Assembly (NCBI GenBank): GCA_036322875.1 | Contig: AP027925.1 | Location: 806,001-870,000 of the forward strand | DNA length: 64,000 nt | Reading direction: 5' to 3' | From: Paraimprobicoccus trichonymphae | GTDB lineage: Bacteria; Bacillota; Clostridia; Oscillospirales; Acutalibacteraceae | Part shown: piece after piece, positions 17,174 through 25,680 of the stretch | Numbering within the stretch: position 1 is the first letter of the stretch | How the letters are laid out: the number at the start of each line of letters is the position of its first letter | The notes under the pieces: generated by a model | What the model saw: the letters and a program-made list of their open reading frames with translations, nothing else | What the model was told of the DNA's origin: nothing | The model's database searches: none | Translations under genes and position numbers: made by a program

Positions 17174-18622
17174 TTATGATTTTTTAAATCCCATTTTTTG
17201 AATTAACGCAATGCTTTTTTTTATTCTAAATATAGATTCTTCTTTTTGTATTATGTCTAAAATTTCAGCTGCACCGCCTGGAGTTATTAATTTCCCAGAA
17301 ATTGCTATTCTTACTGGAAACATGACTGCACCATTTTTTAAATTTAATTCCTTTGCAGTATTAACTAATAAATCATGTAAGTTTTCAAGATTCCAATCAT
17401 CTAAATTTTCAAGTTTTTTCAACACAAACTCCAAAACAAAAAAGGAACTTTTTACATCGGTTTTACTTTTTTTATTTATATAAATATTTACATCATAATT
17501 TTCAAATTTATCTAAAAAAGATATCTTTTCAGGTATTTCAGAAAGTTTTGTGATTCTATTTTTTAACATATTTACAATTTTTTTATAATCTAAATTTTTA
17601 TCTATAGATTTTTTTATATAAAAATTAAATAATTTTAATAATTCATTCTGTGTTTTCGACTTTAAATACTCAAAATTAAACCAATTTAACTTATCAAAGT
17701 CAAAAATAGATTGAGATTTACTTATATTTTCAATCGAAAATTCATTTTCTAATTCTTTAAGTGAAAAAATTTCCTTTTTATTGTTTGGGTACCACCCTAA
17801 TAATACTATGTGGTTTAAAATAGCCTCTGGTAAATATCCTTCTTTAATTAGATCCTCAAAACTTACAGAACCATGTCTTTTAGATAATTTAGAAACAGTA
17901 CCATCCAAATTTTTTCCCATTATAAGTGGTAAATGAACATATTTGGGAATTTCCCAACCAAAAGCTTCATATAATAAATTATATTTTGGTGTAGAAGATA
18001 AATATTCAGAACCACGCACGACATGAGTTATTTTCATTAAATGATCATCTATCACATTTGCAAAATTATAAGTAGGAAGTTTATCTGTTTTTATTAAAAT
18101 TTGGTCATCTAGATCGTTGTTTTCTACAGTGATTTCACCAAAAACCTCATCAAAAAAGCTAGTATTACCATCCAATGGTATTTTTTGTCTAATAACGTGA
18201 CTAGTATTTTTGTTTATCAGTTTATTTATTTTTTCAATAGAAAAATTTCTACAACATCTGTCATAACCACCTTCTATTTTTTCAAGTCTATTTTTATTGC
18301 AAAAACAATAATAAGCTTTATCTTTTTTTATTAATTTTTGGGCATACTTTAAATATAATTCTTTACGTTGGCTTTGAACATACGGGCCAAAATTTCCACC
18401 TATGTCTGGACCTTCATCATGTTTCAAATTTACTGACCTTAAAGTTTTATATATTAAATCTTCAGAATTTTTTACATATCTTTTTTGGTCTGTATCTTCT
18501 ATTCTAAGAATAAAACTGCCATTGTATTTTTTAGATATTAAATACTCAAAAAGTGCTGTTCTTAAATTACCAATATGCATATATCCAGTGGGGCTGGGTG
18601 CAAACCTTGTTCTTACTTCCAT
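17174..18622 (-). CDS. gltX: glutamyl-tRNA synthetase
   Basis: GltX charges tRNA-Glu. In lineages lacking GlnRS it also charges tRNA-Gln for the amidotransferase route; which applies here is not visible. The 482 residues show the class I HIGH motif as HIGNLRTALFEYL near residue 16 and KMSKS as KLSKRHGSVSFED near 245. A cysteine cluster (YYCFCNKNR, then CC at about 120) is a likely zinc site. Start ATG 18622 gives the canonical MEVRTRFAPSPTG. No clear binding site precedes it. The gene is intact and alone between IS relics. Confidence 0.96.
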   Translation of the reverse strand: MEVRTRFAPSPTGYMHIGNLRTALFEYLISKKYNGSFILRIEDTDQKRYVKNSEDLIYKTLRSVNLKHDEGPDIGGNFGPYVQSQRKELYLKYAQKLIKKDKAYYCFCNKNRLEKIEGGYDRCCRNFSIEKINKLINKNTSHVIRQKIPLDGNTSFFDEVFGEITVENNDLDDQILIKTDKLPTYNFANVIDDHLMKITHVVRGSEYLSSTPKYNLLYEAFGWEIPKYVHLPLIMGKNLDGTVSKLSKRHGSVSFEDLIKEGYLPEAILNHIVLLGWYPNNKKEIFSLKELENEFSIENISKSQSIFDFDKLNWFNFEYLKSKTQNELLKLFNFYIKKSIDKNLDYKKIVNMLKNRITKLSEIPEKISFLDKFENYDVNIYINKKSKTDVKSSFFVLEFVLKKLENLDDWNLENLHDLLVNTAKELNLKNGAVMFPVRIAISGKLITPGGAAEILDIIQKEESIFRIKKSIALIQKMGFKKS

Positions 18623-18688
18623 GAAATTATTATATCAAAATAATTACAAAAAATAAAATCCTACTTTTAAATTTAATAAAGTTAAAAG

Positions 18689-18935
18689 ATGAAAGAAATA
18701 GAAAATAGTTCCGAAAGGTACAATATTGAAGTTGCAATTCAAAAATCCAATTCAGATCATTTACATTTGCTTGTAAAATCAGAGCCATCTATATACATTT
18801 AATTAGAGTTTTGAAACAACATACAACTGCGGAAATTTGAAAATTACACTTTTCGATTTTAGTAGAAAAAATTTTGTGGTCTAGAGGTTTACTTTGTATC
18901 AACCGTGTCTACAGAGGCAATTTTGAATTAAATAC
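18689..18935 (+). pseudogene. tnpA: IS200-type Y1 transposase remnant
   Basis: The frame from 18689 reads IEVAIQKSNSDHLHLLVKSE, matching the HUH (His-x-His) motif of IS200/IS605 TnpA (family form DHVHLLV). After several stops and shifts, coding for KKFCGLEVYFVSTV-like residues near 18865-18910 matches the family's LWSxxYFVxTVG. The catalytic tyrosine region is missing. It is a dead remnant. Confidence 0.7.
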
Positions 18936-19308
18936 AAAACCAAGGGAACTAAAATAGAAAAAACATTTAAATATAATGAACAAAAAATAAAAAAAGAGTT
19001 CGGTACGTATTCGGAAATATTTAATAATATTAACGCTTGTAATAAATACGTAAAAAATAATTTTTCCAAGGGATATATTAAATTTAGGATCAAAGGAATC
19101 GATAATTTTAATATTTTTGTAAGTATGGTAACAACAACGATACTCTGCAAGTTCTGCGAAAAAACAGATCAGCGTGATGCCCAACTAAGAGAAGAAAGTG
19201 AGAATTATATTTGCATATAAATTAAAAAATTATTTTTAAAACAAATTATGTTACAATACTAGACATAAATTTTTGTTTTGTTTATTCTAGTAAGGAGGAC
19301 TGATTTTT
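18936..19308. other. unassigned relic-bearing stretch
   Basis: A plus-strand frame between about 18950 and 19215 is open for most of its length (for example FGTYSEIFNNINACNKYVKN, then CKFCEKTDQ) but has no start or binding site. It may be a gene fragment that arrived with or was cut by the IS200 element. I cannot name it. Confidence 0.35.
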
Positions 19309-19617
19309 TTGAAAAGTGATATAATTGACAAAATAGTAAATACAGATAAAAAATCCAGAGAAATTTTAGCAAAAATATTGGAACTGAAAATAGACTCCAT
19401 ACAAAGAATTAATACTATAAGAGAGAAGAAAAGGAATGAATGCTTAAAAATTGCCAAATATAACATAAAGTTTATAGAAAAAAGGGAGAAAAAGTTTGCA
19501 AATGAAAGAATAAAAACATTAGAAAATGATTTTAAAAAAAAATTTGATCGAATAAAATTAAATTGTGACGAAAATAGGAAAAAATGGATAAACGAAATAA
19601 TTAACAATATATTATAA
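19309..19617 (+). CDS. small coiled-coil protein, possibly V-ATPase subunit H/G-like
   Basis: The 102-residue protein is wholly helical and charged, and its first residues read MKSDIIDKIVNTDKKSREIL. TTG 19309 follows AAGGAGG. Length, charge and the ending (WINEIINNIL) resemble the small H/G stalk subunit that often opens V/A-type ATPase operons. No other ATPase subunit gene follows, and simple coiled coils look alike, so this is only one option. The alternative is another member of the coiled-coil genes that are common in this window. Confidence 0.45.
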   Translation: MKSDIIDKIVNTDKKSREILAKILELKIDSIQRINTIREKKRNECLKIAKYNIKFIEKREKKFANERIKTLENDFKKKFDRIKLNCDENRKKWINEIINNIL

Positions 19618-20229
19618 AATAATATTAATAGCAAAATGTCAACATTAAGATATTAGACGAAAATGGATTAAAGTTACAAAATAATTGCTATATATTGTGG
19701 TTATCTAGAGTTTTTGCAGAATGGACTTCAAGGTTTATAGCCACTTAAATTTACTTTTAGAGTTTACAGAAAAAAGGCGAAAAAAACCGCTAAACTTTGA
19801 TTTAATCAGATGATCGTCCCAAAATATGAAAAATATTGACAAAAAATAATAAATTGCTAGTAACAAATGAGTATTGATGGTTGATCAGAAATTAATGTTT
19901 GTGGATTGGATGTACAAAGCAAAATATCGCGAAAACACACACAAGAACAATTTTGTGTATATTTTTGTATGTGTTTGATAGTAATGGAAGAATTTATTTT
20001 TTACAAATTTGAAAATAAACAGAAAGCGTAGAAAGTTTTGTTCCAAAAAAATCTGATGCTAAGTAGTTGATTCTTGAGGATCAAATAAATACATAATAGT
20101 GCCATACTGATGATATTAAAAATTTAAGCCCACGAGGTAATTATTTGTTATATGGAAAAAAAATTTGACTATTTAACCGAAGCTTGAGGGTTAGCATAAA
20201 ATTTTCCAATATTCGATATAATTAAACTG
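19618..20229. other. gene-free stretch
   Basis: It contains copy A of a dispersed promoter-bearing repeat (19775-19900). Beyond it, a few short plus-strand stretches look like eroded coding, such as VCGLDVQ near 19905, but no gene can be supported. Confidence 0.45.
19775..19900 (+). repeat. dispersed promoter/5'-gene repeat, copy A
   Basis: The order is a GCGAAAAAA and CTAAACTTTGATTTAATCAG segment, TTGACA, then AGTATTGATGG-like bases. It matches copies at 20835-20955, 23930-24060 and, inverted, 32150-32300. This is the most eroded core. See copy D, where the repeat is the promoter and first codons of a gene. Confidence 0.5.
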
Positions 20230-20640
20230 TTATTCTGTGTTACTCTTAGTTTCGCTCTTATCTTCTAAACTATTTTTGTCATTGTTGTTTTCACTAGCCC
20301 AGATTTTTTTTAGCGAATCGCCCAATTGCATTCCAAGAGACAACGATGACTTAGTTTGATCGTCCAAAGGGAAAAATTTAAAATCTTTTGGAAAGAGATG
20401 AAATTTACCTCCACCTACATCATTTAAATCTTTATCTGTTATATATAGATCGTTTTTTTGCAAATTTATTTTTAAAATATCCAATATTAACTTTTCAAAT
20501 TCATGTTCAGAATAATTTCCTTGAGTTTCTTCAATGGAAAAATCATACATTTCTTTGATTGTGCTTTTTTTAAAAAGTTTTCTATATAATTCATTATCTT
20601 TTGACACTTTTTCAAAAAATTTCTTCATGTCTTTATTCAT
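20230..20640 (-). CDS. Nif11-type leader protein, putative RiPP-like precursor
   Basis: 136 residues start from ATG 20640 (MNKDMKKFFEKVSKDNEL). Residues 5-70 resemble the Nif11 leader family, which starts with a helix of this type (FFEKVSKDNELYRKL). Residues 68-78 (TDKDLNDVGGGK) form the double-glycine junction typical of such leaders. The post-GG part is about 58 residues, with no cysteine, an aromatic-rich start (KFHLFPKDFKFFPLDD) and a serine- and acid-rich end. Serine and threonine are available for modification. No maturase or exporter gene is nearby. A TTGACA at 20705-20710 (minus strand) lies 65 bases upstream. The ribosome binding site AAAGG is rather far, so the exact start is uncertain. 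No lesions are seen. Confidence 0.65.
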   Translation of the reverse strand: MNKDMKKFFEKVSKDNELYRKLFKKSTIKEMYDFSIEETQGNYSEHEFEKLILDILKINLQKNDLYITDKDLNDVGGGKFHLFPKDFKFFPLDDQTKSSLSLGMQLGDSLKKIWASENNNDKNSLEDKSETKSNTE

Positions 20641-20694
20641 ATATAATATACACCAACCTTTTTTCTTACTATTATTAAATATATTTTCTACCAA

Positions 20695-21050
20695 TTTATT
20701 TTTTTGTCAAGCACTAAAGATAAATCAAAAAATAATTTTATCTGATTATTTAGTAAAAAAAATTGCAAAAAATTAGAAATTTACCTATGAATAATGATAT
20801 CAAAAAATATAAAAATTTATACAAAACAAACGAGAAAACCGACAAATTTTAATTTAACCGGATGAATTGTAAAAAAGATTGACAAAAAAAAATAACCTGT
20901 TAATATCAAGTAAGTATCATGGGGGTTCGTTGGAATTAACGCTTAAAATAGTCATTTGCAGGGTAATCGCAGAAGATCGTAGAATCGAAAATATGTTTGG
21001 TTTTTGACCACGTAAATAGGCTTGTTTTTATTTAAAACTGAGAAGGTGAA
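20695..21050. other. gene-free stretch with repeat copy B
   Basis: Repeat copy B (20835-20955) occupies the centre. The right end carries the ribosome binding site of the small peptide at 21051. I see no other gene. Confidence 0.4.
20835..20955 (+). repeat. dispersed promoter/5'-gene repeat, copy B
   Basis: It contains CGAGAAAACCGA, TTGACA followed by an A-run, then AGTATCATGGGGG and TTAACGCTTAAAAT, in the same order and spacing as copies A, C and D. The coding continuation after the core differs from copy D. Confidence 0.55.
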
Positions 21051-21167
21051 ATGATGTTTGGTATTTTTAACGACTTATTGGGCTATGTTTGCAAAATAGT
21101 GGAAATATTAGTCTTATTCAAAGTCCTTGTGTTATTAGAAAAATACATAAAAAAGGAAAAAGGATAG
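21051..21167 (+). CDS. small hydrophobic peptide, 38 aa
   Basis: The start ATG 21051 follows GAGAAGGTGA, a good ribosome binding site. The peptide has a hydrophobic, amphipathic middle (VEILVLFKVLVLLEKY) and a lysine-rich end (IKKEKG). This is the layout of small membrane-active peptides such as type I toxins or holin-like proteins. I see no antisense RNA or known toxin motif, so function is unassigned. It could also be a membrane-tethering peptide. Confidence 0.5.
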   Translation: MMFGIFNDLLGYVCKIVEILVLFKVLVLLEKYIKKEKG

Positions 21168-21345
21168 ATAAAAAAATCAGGTTTTTAATCAAATAAAAAT
21201 ATAAGAGTTTATTTAAATTTAAAAAGTGAATCTTAAGTATGCGTTTAAAAAATATAAATCTCATGTTAAATTTTTTAAAATGTAACTGAGATTTATGATG
21301 CTATGCAAACTAGTAATATCTATTCGTCTAATTGTTCTCTAAACT

Positions 21346-21504
21346 TTAGAAATTTCTATTACTGGCATTGGTATTTTGATTTGAATTGTTATTGCTGTTA
21401 TTGCAATTGCTATTAGAATTGTTGTTATTATTATTGTTTGAGTTATTATTATTGTTCAAATTGTTATTATTATTGTTACTTCTATTGTTGTTATTTCCGT
21501 ACAT
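21346..21504 (-). CDS. asparagine-rich low-complexity protein, 52 aa
   Basis: ATG 21504 follows GGAGGTGATTAAT, one of the strongest ribosome binding sites in the window. The product begins MYGNNNNRS, is well over half asparagine in runs, with serine and a single cysteine, and ends NTNASNRNF. It has no signal peptide. AT-rich bias alone would favour lysine, isoleucine and asparagine, but a nearly pure asparagine/serine tract behind a perfect binding site suggests a real gene. Such tracts can form aggregating or sticky domains. The gene lies 53 bases upstream of spoIIM's stop, on the same strand. Confidence 0.6.
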   Translation of the reverse strand: MYGNNNNRSNNNNNNLNNNNNSNNNNNNNSNSNCNNSNNNSNQNTNASNRNF

Positions 21505-21556
21505 ATTAATCACCTCCACATAATTTATTATTTGTAGTAATTAATGTATTTATACT

Positions 21557-22198
21557 CTAAAATATAAAAAATTTATAAAATAAAATTATGGTTATTACAT
21601 CAACCAATGAAGAAATTACCAAAATCAAACTAATTAGACCTGATTTTTTTAAATATTTTTTTAATTTTTCATATAAATTTAAATTATTATTTTTAGGGAA
21701 TAATACTGAAGAAAATATTACTGAAAAATTTATTGCATATATAGAAATTAAAATATAACTCATGCACGATAAAAATAAACCTGGTAATAAAATTAAAGCG
21801 TGATATCCTATTCCTTTTAAACCATAAATTAAATACAAATATCCGATAGTTATGCCGATGCTTGCTCCCTTAAAAAAAATTAACGCAGGAATCAATATAA
21901 TACCAAAAAAAGACAACGACATCGCTATAATTAAAAAAATAAATACAGAATAGTTAGAAAACGAAGATATAAAAATAGAAAAATTAGATTGAGAATTTCT
22001 TTCTTTAAAATCATTTAAAAATAAAAAATCTAATTTTTTTATAGTGTCTAAACTTACAATATCTAAAAAAAGTGTACCAAATAGTATTCCTATCAATAAT
22101 AAAACAGATAAAAAAATCAATAATTTATTTGTTTTTAAAAAATCAATTATTCCTAGATTTTTTATGTAATTTTTCAAACTTATCAAAAAAAACTTCAT
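21557..22198 (-). CDS. spoIIM: SpoIIM-family membrane protein
   Basis: In spore formers SpoIIM works with SpoIIP and SpoIID to degrade septal peptidoglycan during engulfment. This 213-residue protein has five or six hydrophobic segments and the family pattern of glycine-rich loops (FKGASIGITIGYLYLIYGLKG). Start ATG 22198 begins MKFFLISLKNY. SpoIIM-like proteins are also found in non-sporulating relatives. Whether this organism sporulates cannot be told from one gene; the window has no spoIID, spoIIP or other spo gene. Its survival in a decaying region is notable. Confidence 0.8.
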   Translation of the reverse strand: MKFFLISLKNYIKNLGIIDFLKTNKLLIFLSVLLLIGILFGTLFLDIVSLDTIKKLDFLFLNDFKERNSQSNFSIFISSFSNYSVFIFLIIAMSLSFFGIILIPALIFFKGASIGITIGYLYLIYGLKGIGYHALILLPGLFLSCMSYILISIYAINFSVIFSSVLFPKNNNLNLYEKLKKYLKKSGLISLILVISSLVDVITIILFYKFFIF

Positions 22199-22394
22199 AA
22201 AAATTTTTATATATTCTCCTATATTTAAAACTTCTATAGTAAATTCTTATGAGCATATTTCTAAAAATATGTTATTTACTTCTTAAATCATGAAATAAAA
22301 AATTGAGCATTTATTTACTGTCTGCTTTTAATTTAAAAATTTTATTTATTTTTCAAGACATATCAGACAATAATACCTGTTAAAGGTGGTTGAT

Positions 22395-23452
22395 TTGGAA
22401 AAATATGAAATAAATAAAAAAGAGCTAGAAAAATTAGGGGATATGGATCAAACAATTTTTATACAGCAACAAAAAAAATATAATGATTATGCTGAAATTT
22501 TTGAATCAGAAAATTTTAAACAAAATTGTAAAAAGGCTTATAGCACGAGCGAATTTTTTAGTGCAGAGAATAAGATTCAAAAATTAATCGTTAACTATGC
22601 AAAATTCTCATGAACAACTGAAAATATCTAATAATAAAACAGTGTCTGATATAGAAGCATGGAAAAATAAAATTAAATTTTTTGAAACTACAGCTGAATC
22701 AAAAACTGATGAAGAAAAGACTAAACTAGATGCACGAATCCAAAAAATAAAAAAAATATGTCAAGAAGTTGGAAATTCTCATGAACGAATAAAAAGTACC
22801 ATTTAAAATTTAATAAAAAAGCCATAAAAGGAATAGCTTAAAAATTTGGCATAGTAACAAAAAAACGGTATTAAATGCACAAAAATATGTTCAAGAACAT
22901 TTGTCGGAAATAAAGCAGGCACTTGACGATTTTGTCGCTAGCAAGATTAAAAGCTCTAGTGTTAATAAAAATTGTTAACAATCGAAATGGTAAATCCACC
23001 AAAACAGCTTCATATAATATGATCAAAATTAATAACGCAGCAAAAAAAGTAGATCAACAAAATTAGTTGGAAATGCTGTTGATGCCATGATTTCAAAAGG
23101 CAATGAGTTAAGTAATAAATTTGAAGGCGACATACTGGATGAAAAACAATTAAAAACTAAAGCTAAGTCCTATAAATCACAGCTCGAAGATAAATTGAAC
23201 TTATTGATAACTGAAGATTGTAATTTGCAAAAAGTGAAAGATTTAATTTGTGTTGCAGGTTTTGCTAGTATGATGTCAAAAATATATCCTAAAGTGGTAA
23301 AACTTGTTGAAATAATATCTAAAAAAATGAAATCATTATTAAACGATAATTCTATAGAAAAAATGATGAAAGAAATACCAGACAATAGATTTCACCTGAA
23401 AAAATTGACGTCAAAAAACAGAATTTTCCAAGTTGGAAAGGTTTTATTATAA
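22395..23452 (+). pseudogene. multiply frameshifted coiled-coil gene
   Basis: TTG 22395 follows AAAGGTGG. Open pieces run in different frames: 22395-22613, 22597-22806, an eroded part at 22840-23080, and 23087-23452. All are helical and lysine/glutamate-rich, for example KYEINKKELEKLGDMD, KTDEEKTKLDARIQKI and KEIPDNRF. Joined, they would make one protein of roughly 350 residues, similar in style to the genes at 30779-31623 and 32412-34799. No fold is recognisable beyond coiled coil. A 40-residue membrane peptide follows at 23461. The lesions suggest decay. Confidence 0.6.
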
Positions 23453-23460
23453 AAGGAATT

Positions 23461-23583
23461 TTGAAAGTATTAAAAGTAATAGGCAAATTTTTGTTAACTA
23501 TTTTGTTGATAATAGTAAGAATGCTACTTACTCTTTTATTAATAATAGTTGTAATTTTTTATTTATTGTTTATTTTAAGGTAG
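23461..23583 (+). CDS. single-pass membrane peptide, 40 aa
   Basis: TTG 23461 follows AAAAGGAA. The peptide is almost entirely hydrophobic (LLTILLIIVRMLLTLLLIIV) with lysines near the start and an arginine at the end. It may be the C-terminal anchor of the broken coiled-coil gene just upstream, now in another frame, or a separate peptide. The sequence does not decide between these. Confidence 0.45.
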   Translation: MKVLKVIGKFLLTILLIIVRMLLTLLLIIVVIFYLLFILR

Positions 23584-24236
23584 CTTTCTATTTTTTTTGA
23601 TATCCGGAGGATCAATAGACTTCGAGTGGATTGAGGAGAGCATTGATGGGATATGGAATGAAATTGGAAATATTAGATCTATATGGGCTTTATAATGATT
23701 TGTTCAATTTTTTATAACAATATTGCTTATTACGAATTTTAATTAATATTTTACTTTACACTCAATATGCAAAAAATTCTCTTCTTATATGGAGGATGAG
23801 TTGTGTACTAGCGATAACAAATGAATAAATTATTTAAATCCATTAATATATATTTAGTTTTTTTATTTTCAGAAATTTCAAAATTATCCTGATATTCTTT
23901 TTTGAATTTCTGTGTTTGCTTTGATTATAGAAAAAAAGGCGAAAAAACCTCTAAACTTTAGTTTAGTCAGACGAATCGCTCCAAAATATAAAAAAATAAC
24001 AAATCGCTAATATTAATAAGTACCGTGGGGCTTACGAAAATTCACGCTTGAAAATAAAATGGAATCTATGTAGACAGAGCCAATCTGTGATAGACATTGA
24101 ACCAAGAGTATACGCAAAGCAGATGGTCAGAACACAATCAACACAGACATATATAAAAAAATTTCTATCATGTGGTACCAACTTAATTCCTTTTTTGATT
24201 TAAATAATTTGAAACAATTTCTCTAGTTTTTAAATC
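23584..24236. other. gene-free stretch
   Basis: It contains repeat copy C (23930-24060). A minor frame after GAGGAGAG (23648-23719) is 23 codons long and cannot be called a gene. Otherwise there is nothing I can support. Confidence 0.4.
23930..24060 (+). repeat. dispersed promoter/5'-gene repeat, copy C
   Basis: It has the core AGTACCGTGGGGCTTACG and AAAATTCACGCTTGAAAA, the closest match to copy D. The TTGACA box is eroded here. Downstream the sequence diverges and carries no open frame. Confidence 0.6.
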
Positions 24237-25017
24237 TAGATAGTGTTGCCAATAAAGACTAGCCCAAAGAGCGATGCAGCGGAGGTGGACTGCGGCGAGG
24301 CGGCGTAACGAGTGGCAATTCTGCGCCAATATTTTAAGTGCAAAAAGCATTTTCAACGAGGTAGCGAAGTTTGTATAAATACTTATCATAAGGTCTTTGA
24401 ATTTTTCGATTTTTCTTTGGCGGAATCACAACTTCCATGTTTTTTGAATTTGCGAATTCAAAAATTTCATTGGTATCGTAGCCTTTATCGGTTAGCCAAA
24501 AGTCAGCGCTTATGCCGGTTACAAGCTTTTTTCCAAACTTGCAATCCGTGATGGTACCCGCTGTGACAAACATTCTGACCGGCATATCATGCGGTGAATT
24601 TTGGAATTGAGCCCCTTTTATACGCTCCATGTCTTGATTTTCGACCTTTGCGCCGGCTGCGTGTGGGTAAAAATCTTTAAATGGTACGCGTCTATCATTA
24701 TCCTCCGGTTTATATATTAAAATTTCCAGCAATCTTTCCCATTCGTTTTTGTCTCTCCAACGGCAAAATCTTCTGTGGTTATTTCTCCAATCTCCATACT
24801 CTGCGGGCAAATCTTGCCACGGCGCACCCGTTCGTAAATTTCAAAAAACTACGTTTATAAATCTTCTGTTGTTTTGCGCGTTTCCTCCGCGCGTGCCTTT
24901 TCTGCCCTTCAAGTTTGGTTCCAATAAAATTTCCAAACTCTTTCCATTATATCGTGCCTTTTATACATTTCTATCACTGTTTTTATTATATCACTTTTTT
25001 ATTGACGACACTATCTA
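24237..25017 (-). mobile_element. IS5-type element (family C), copy 1, inactive
   Basis: The ends TAGATAGTGTTGCCAATAAA and, at the other side, the inverse of TAGATAGTGTCGTCAATAAA are inverted repeats. The minus-strand frame 24334-24810 encodes an IS5/IS427-like DDE transposase (EYGDWRNNHRRFCRWRDK, YPHAAGAKVENQDMERIKGA, then DFWLTDKGYDTNEI). The start is frameshifted and the aspartate before HPHAAGAK is in a decayed part. The right end provides the stop codon of the HPr-like gene at 25011. Confidence 0.88.
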
Positions 25018-25286
25018 AACATGCTATATTTTATAATAAATTTTATGTATTTAACCAAAGTATTAGTAGCCGTCTTTTCGTCTTTCCCGTTGGACAACAC
25101 TGTTAGTTCGGATTTATTTGGGAATTTTAATATTAATGTGCCTAATAAACTTTTTGCGTTTATTTTTTTTTCCTCCACCTCAAACCATATTCTAGATTCA
25201 AATTCATTTGACTTTTTTACAAGAAACACTACCTCTTCAAAATTTAAACAAATATCATTTTTTATCACTATTTTTTTAGCATACAT
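25011..25286 (-). CDS. HPr/Crh-like protein lacking the active-site histidine
   Basis: The 91-residue protein from ATG 25286 (MYAKKIVIKND) follows AGAGGTG. It has the length and fold pattern of HPr. KINAKSLLGTL near residues 45-55 matches the regulatory serine-46 site (family NAKSIMG). At the position of the phospho-histidine loop (family GLHARPA) it reads CLNFEEVV, so the PTS histidine is lost. Bacillus Crh also lacks this histidine but keeps the serine, so a regulatory HPr-kinase target is plausible. The last residues (KYSMFR) and the stop fall in the IS inverted repeat at 25011-25017, so the C-terminus has been replaced. No hprK is visible. Confidence 0.72.
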   Translation of the reverse strand: MYAKKIVIKNDICLNFEEVVFLVKKSNEFESRIWFEVEEKKINAKSLLGTLILKFPNKSELTVLSNGKDEKTATNTLVKYIKFIIKYSMFR

Positions 25287-25368
25287 ATCTTGCACCTCTT
25301 TAAAGGTATATTTTAAAGCATTTTCTCAGAAATTTTTTTGAAAAACAAAAGAACATGATTGATTATTT

Positions 25369-25440
25369 TAGATAGTATCGTCATAACGGACAGAGTTTTG
25401 AAATTATTGGAACCAAACTTGAAGGGCCCTTTGCGAGGTA
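25369..25440 (+). mobile_element. IS family C relic
   Basis: TAGATAGTATCGTCA, the family C terminal repeat, is directly followed by TAACGGACAGAGTTTTG, which belongs inside the element about 50 bases further in. The frame reads ITDRVLKLLEPNLKG, the start of the transposase. An internal deletion and loss of the rest leave only this stub. Beyond it, up to 25680, I see no gene. Confidence 0.7.
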
Positions 25441-25680
25441 TTTTAAGACCAATTTTCATATGTCTTTTGAATATGCTGTCGTTTAGTTATATCACAAATT
25501 GTTTTAAATCGGAACAGCTATATTTACATCTCTATCCAAAACAAACTTACAATTATCACAAACTTAAGTTATCCTAGATAATAAAAATTCTGGGTTTTTA
25601 CAGCCACGGCAAGAATAAGTTTTGCTTTAAGGAAACTATCTTTTTCTTCTAATTTAAAATTTAATTCATTATTTTCCAAT

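Noticed and set aside
19905..20040. IS110-like transposase start (VCGLDVQ, then DSNGRIYF in another frame)
   Set aside because: The match is only a few residues, in two frames, and overlaps the dispersed repeat copy A; chance similarity is as likely.
23648..23719. 23-codon open frame after GAGGAGAG
   Set aside because: It is too short and composition gives no support; repeats of this kind are expected by chance.
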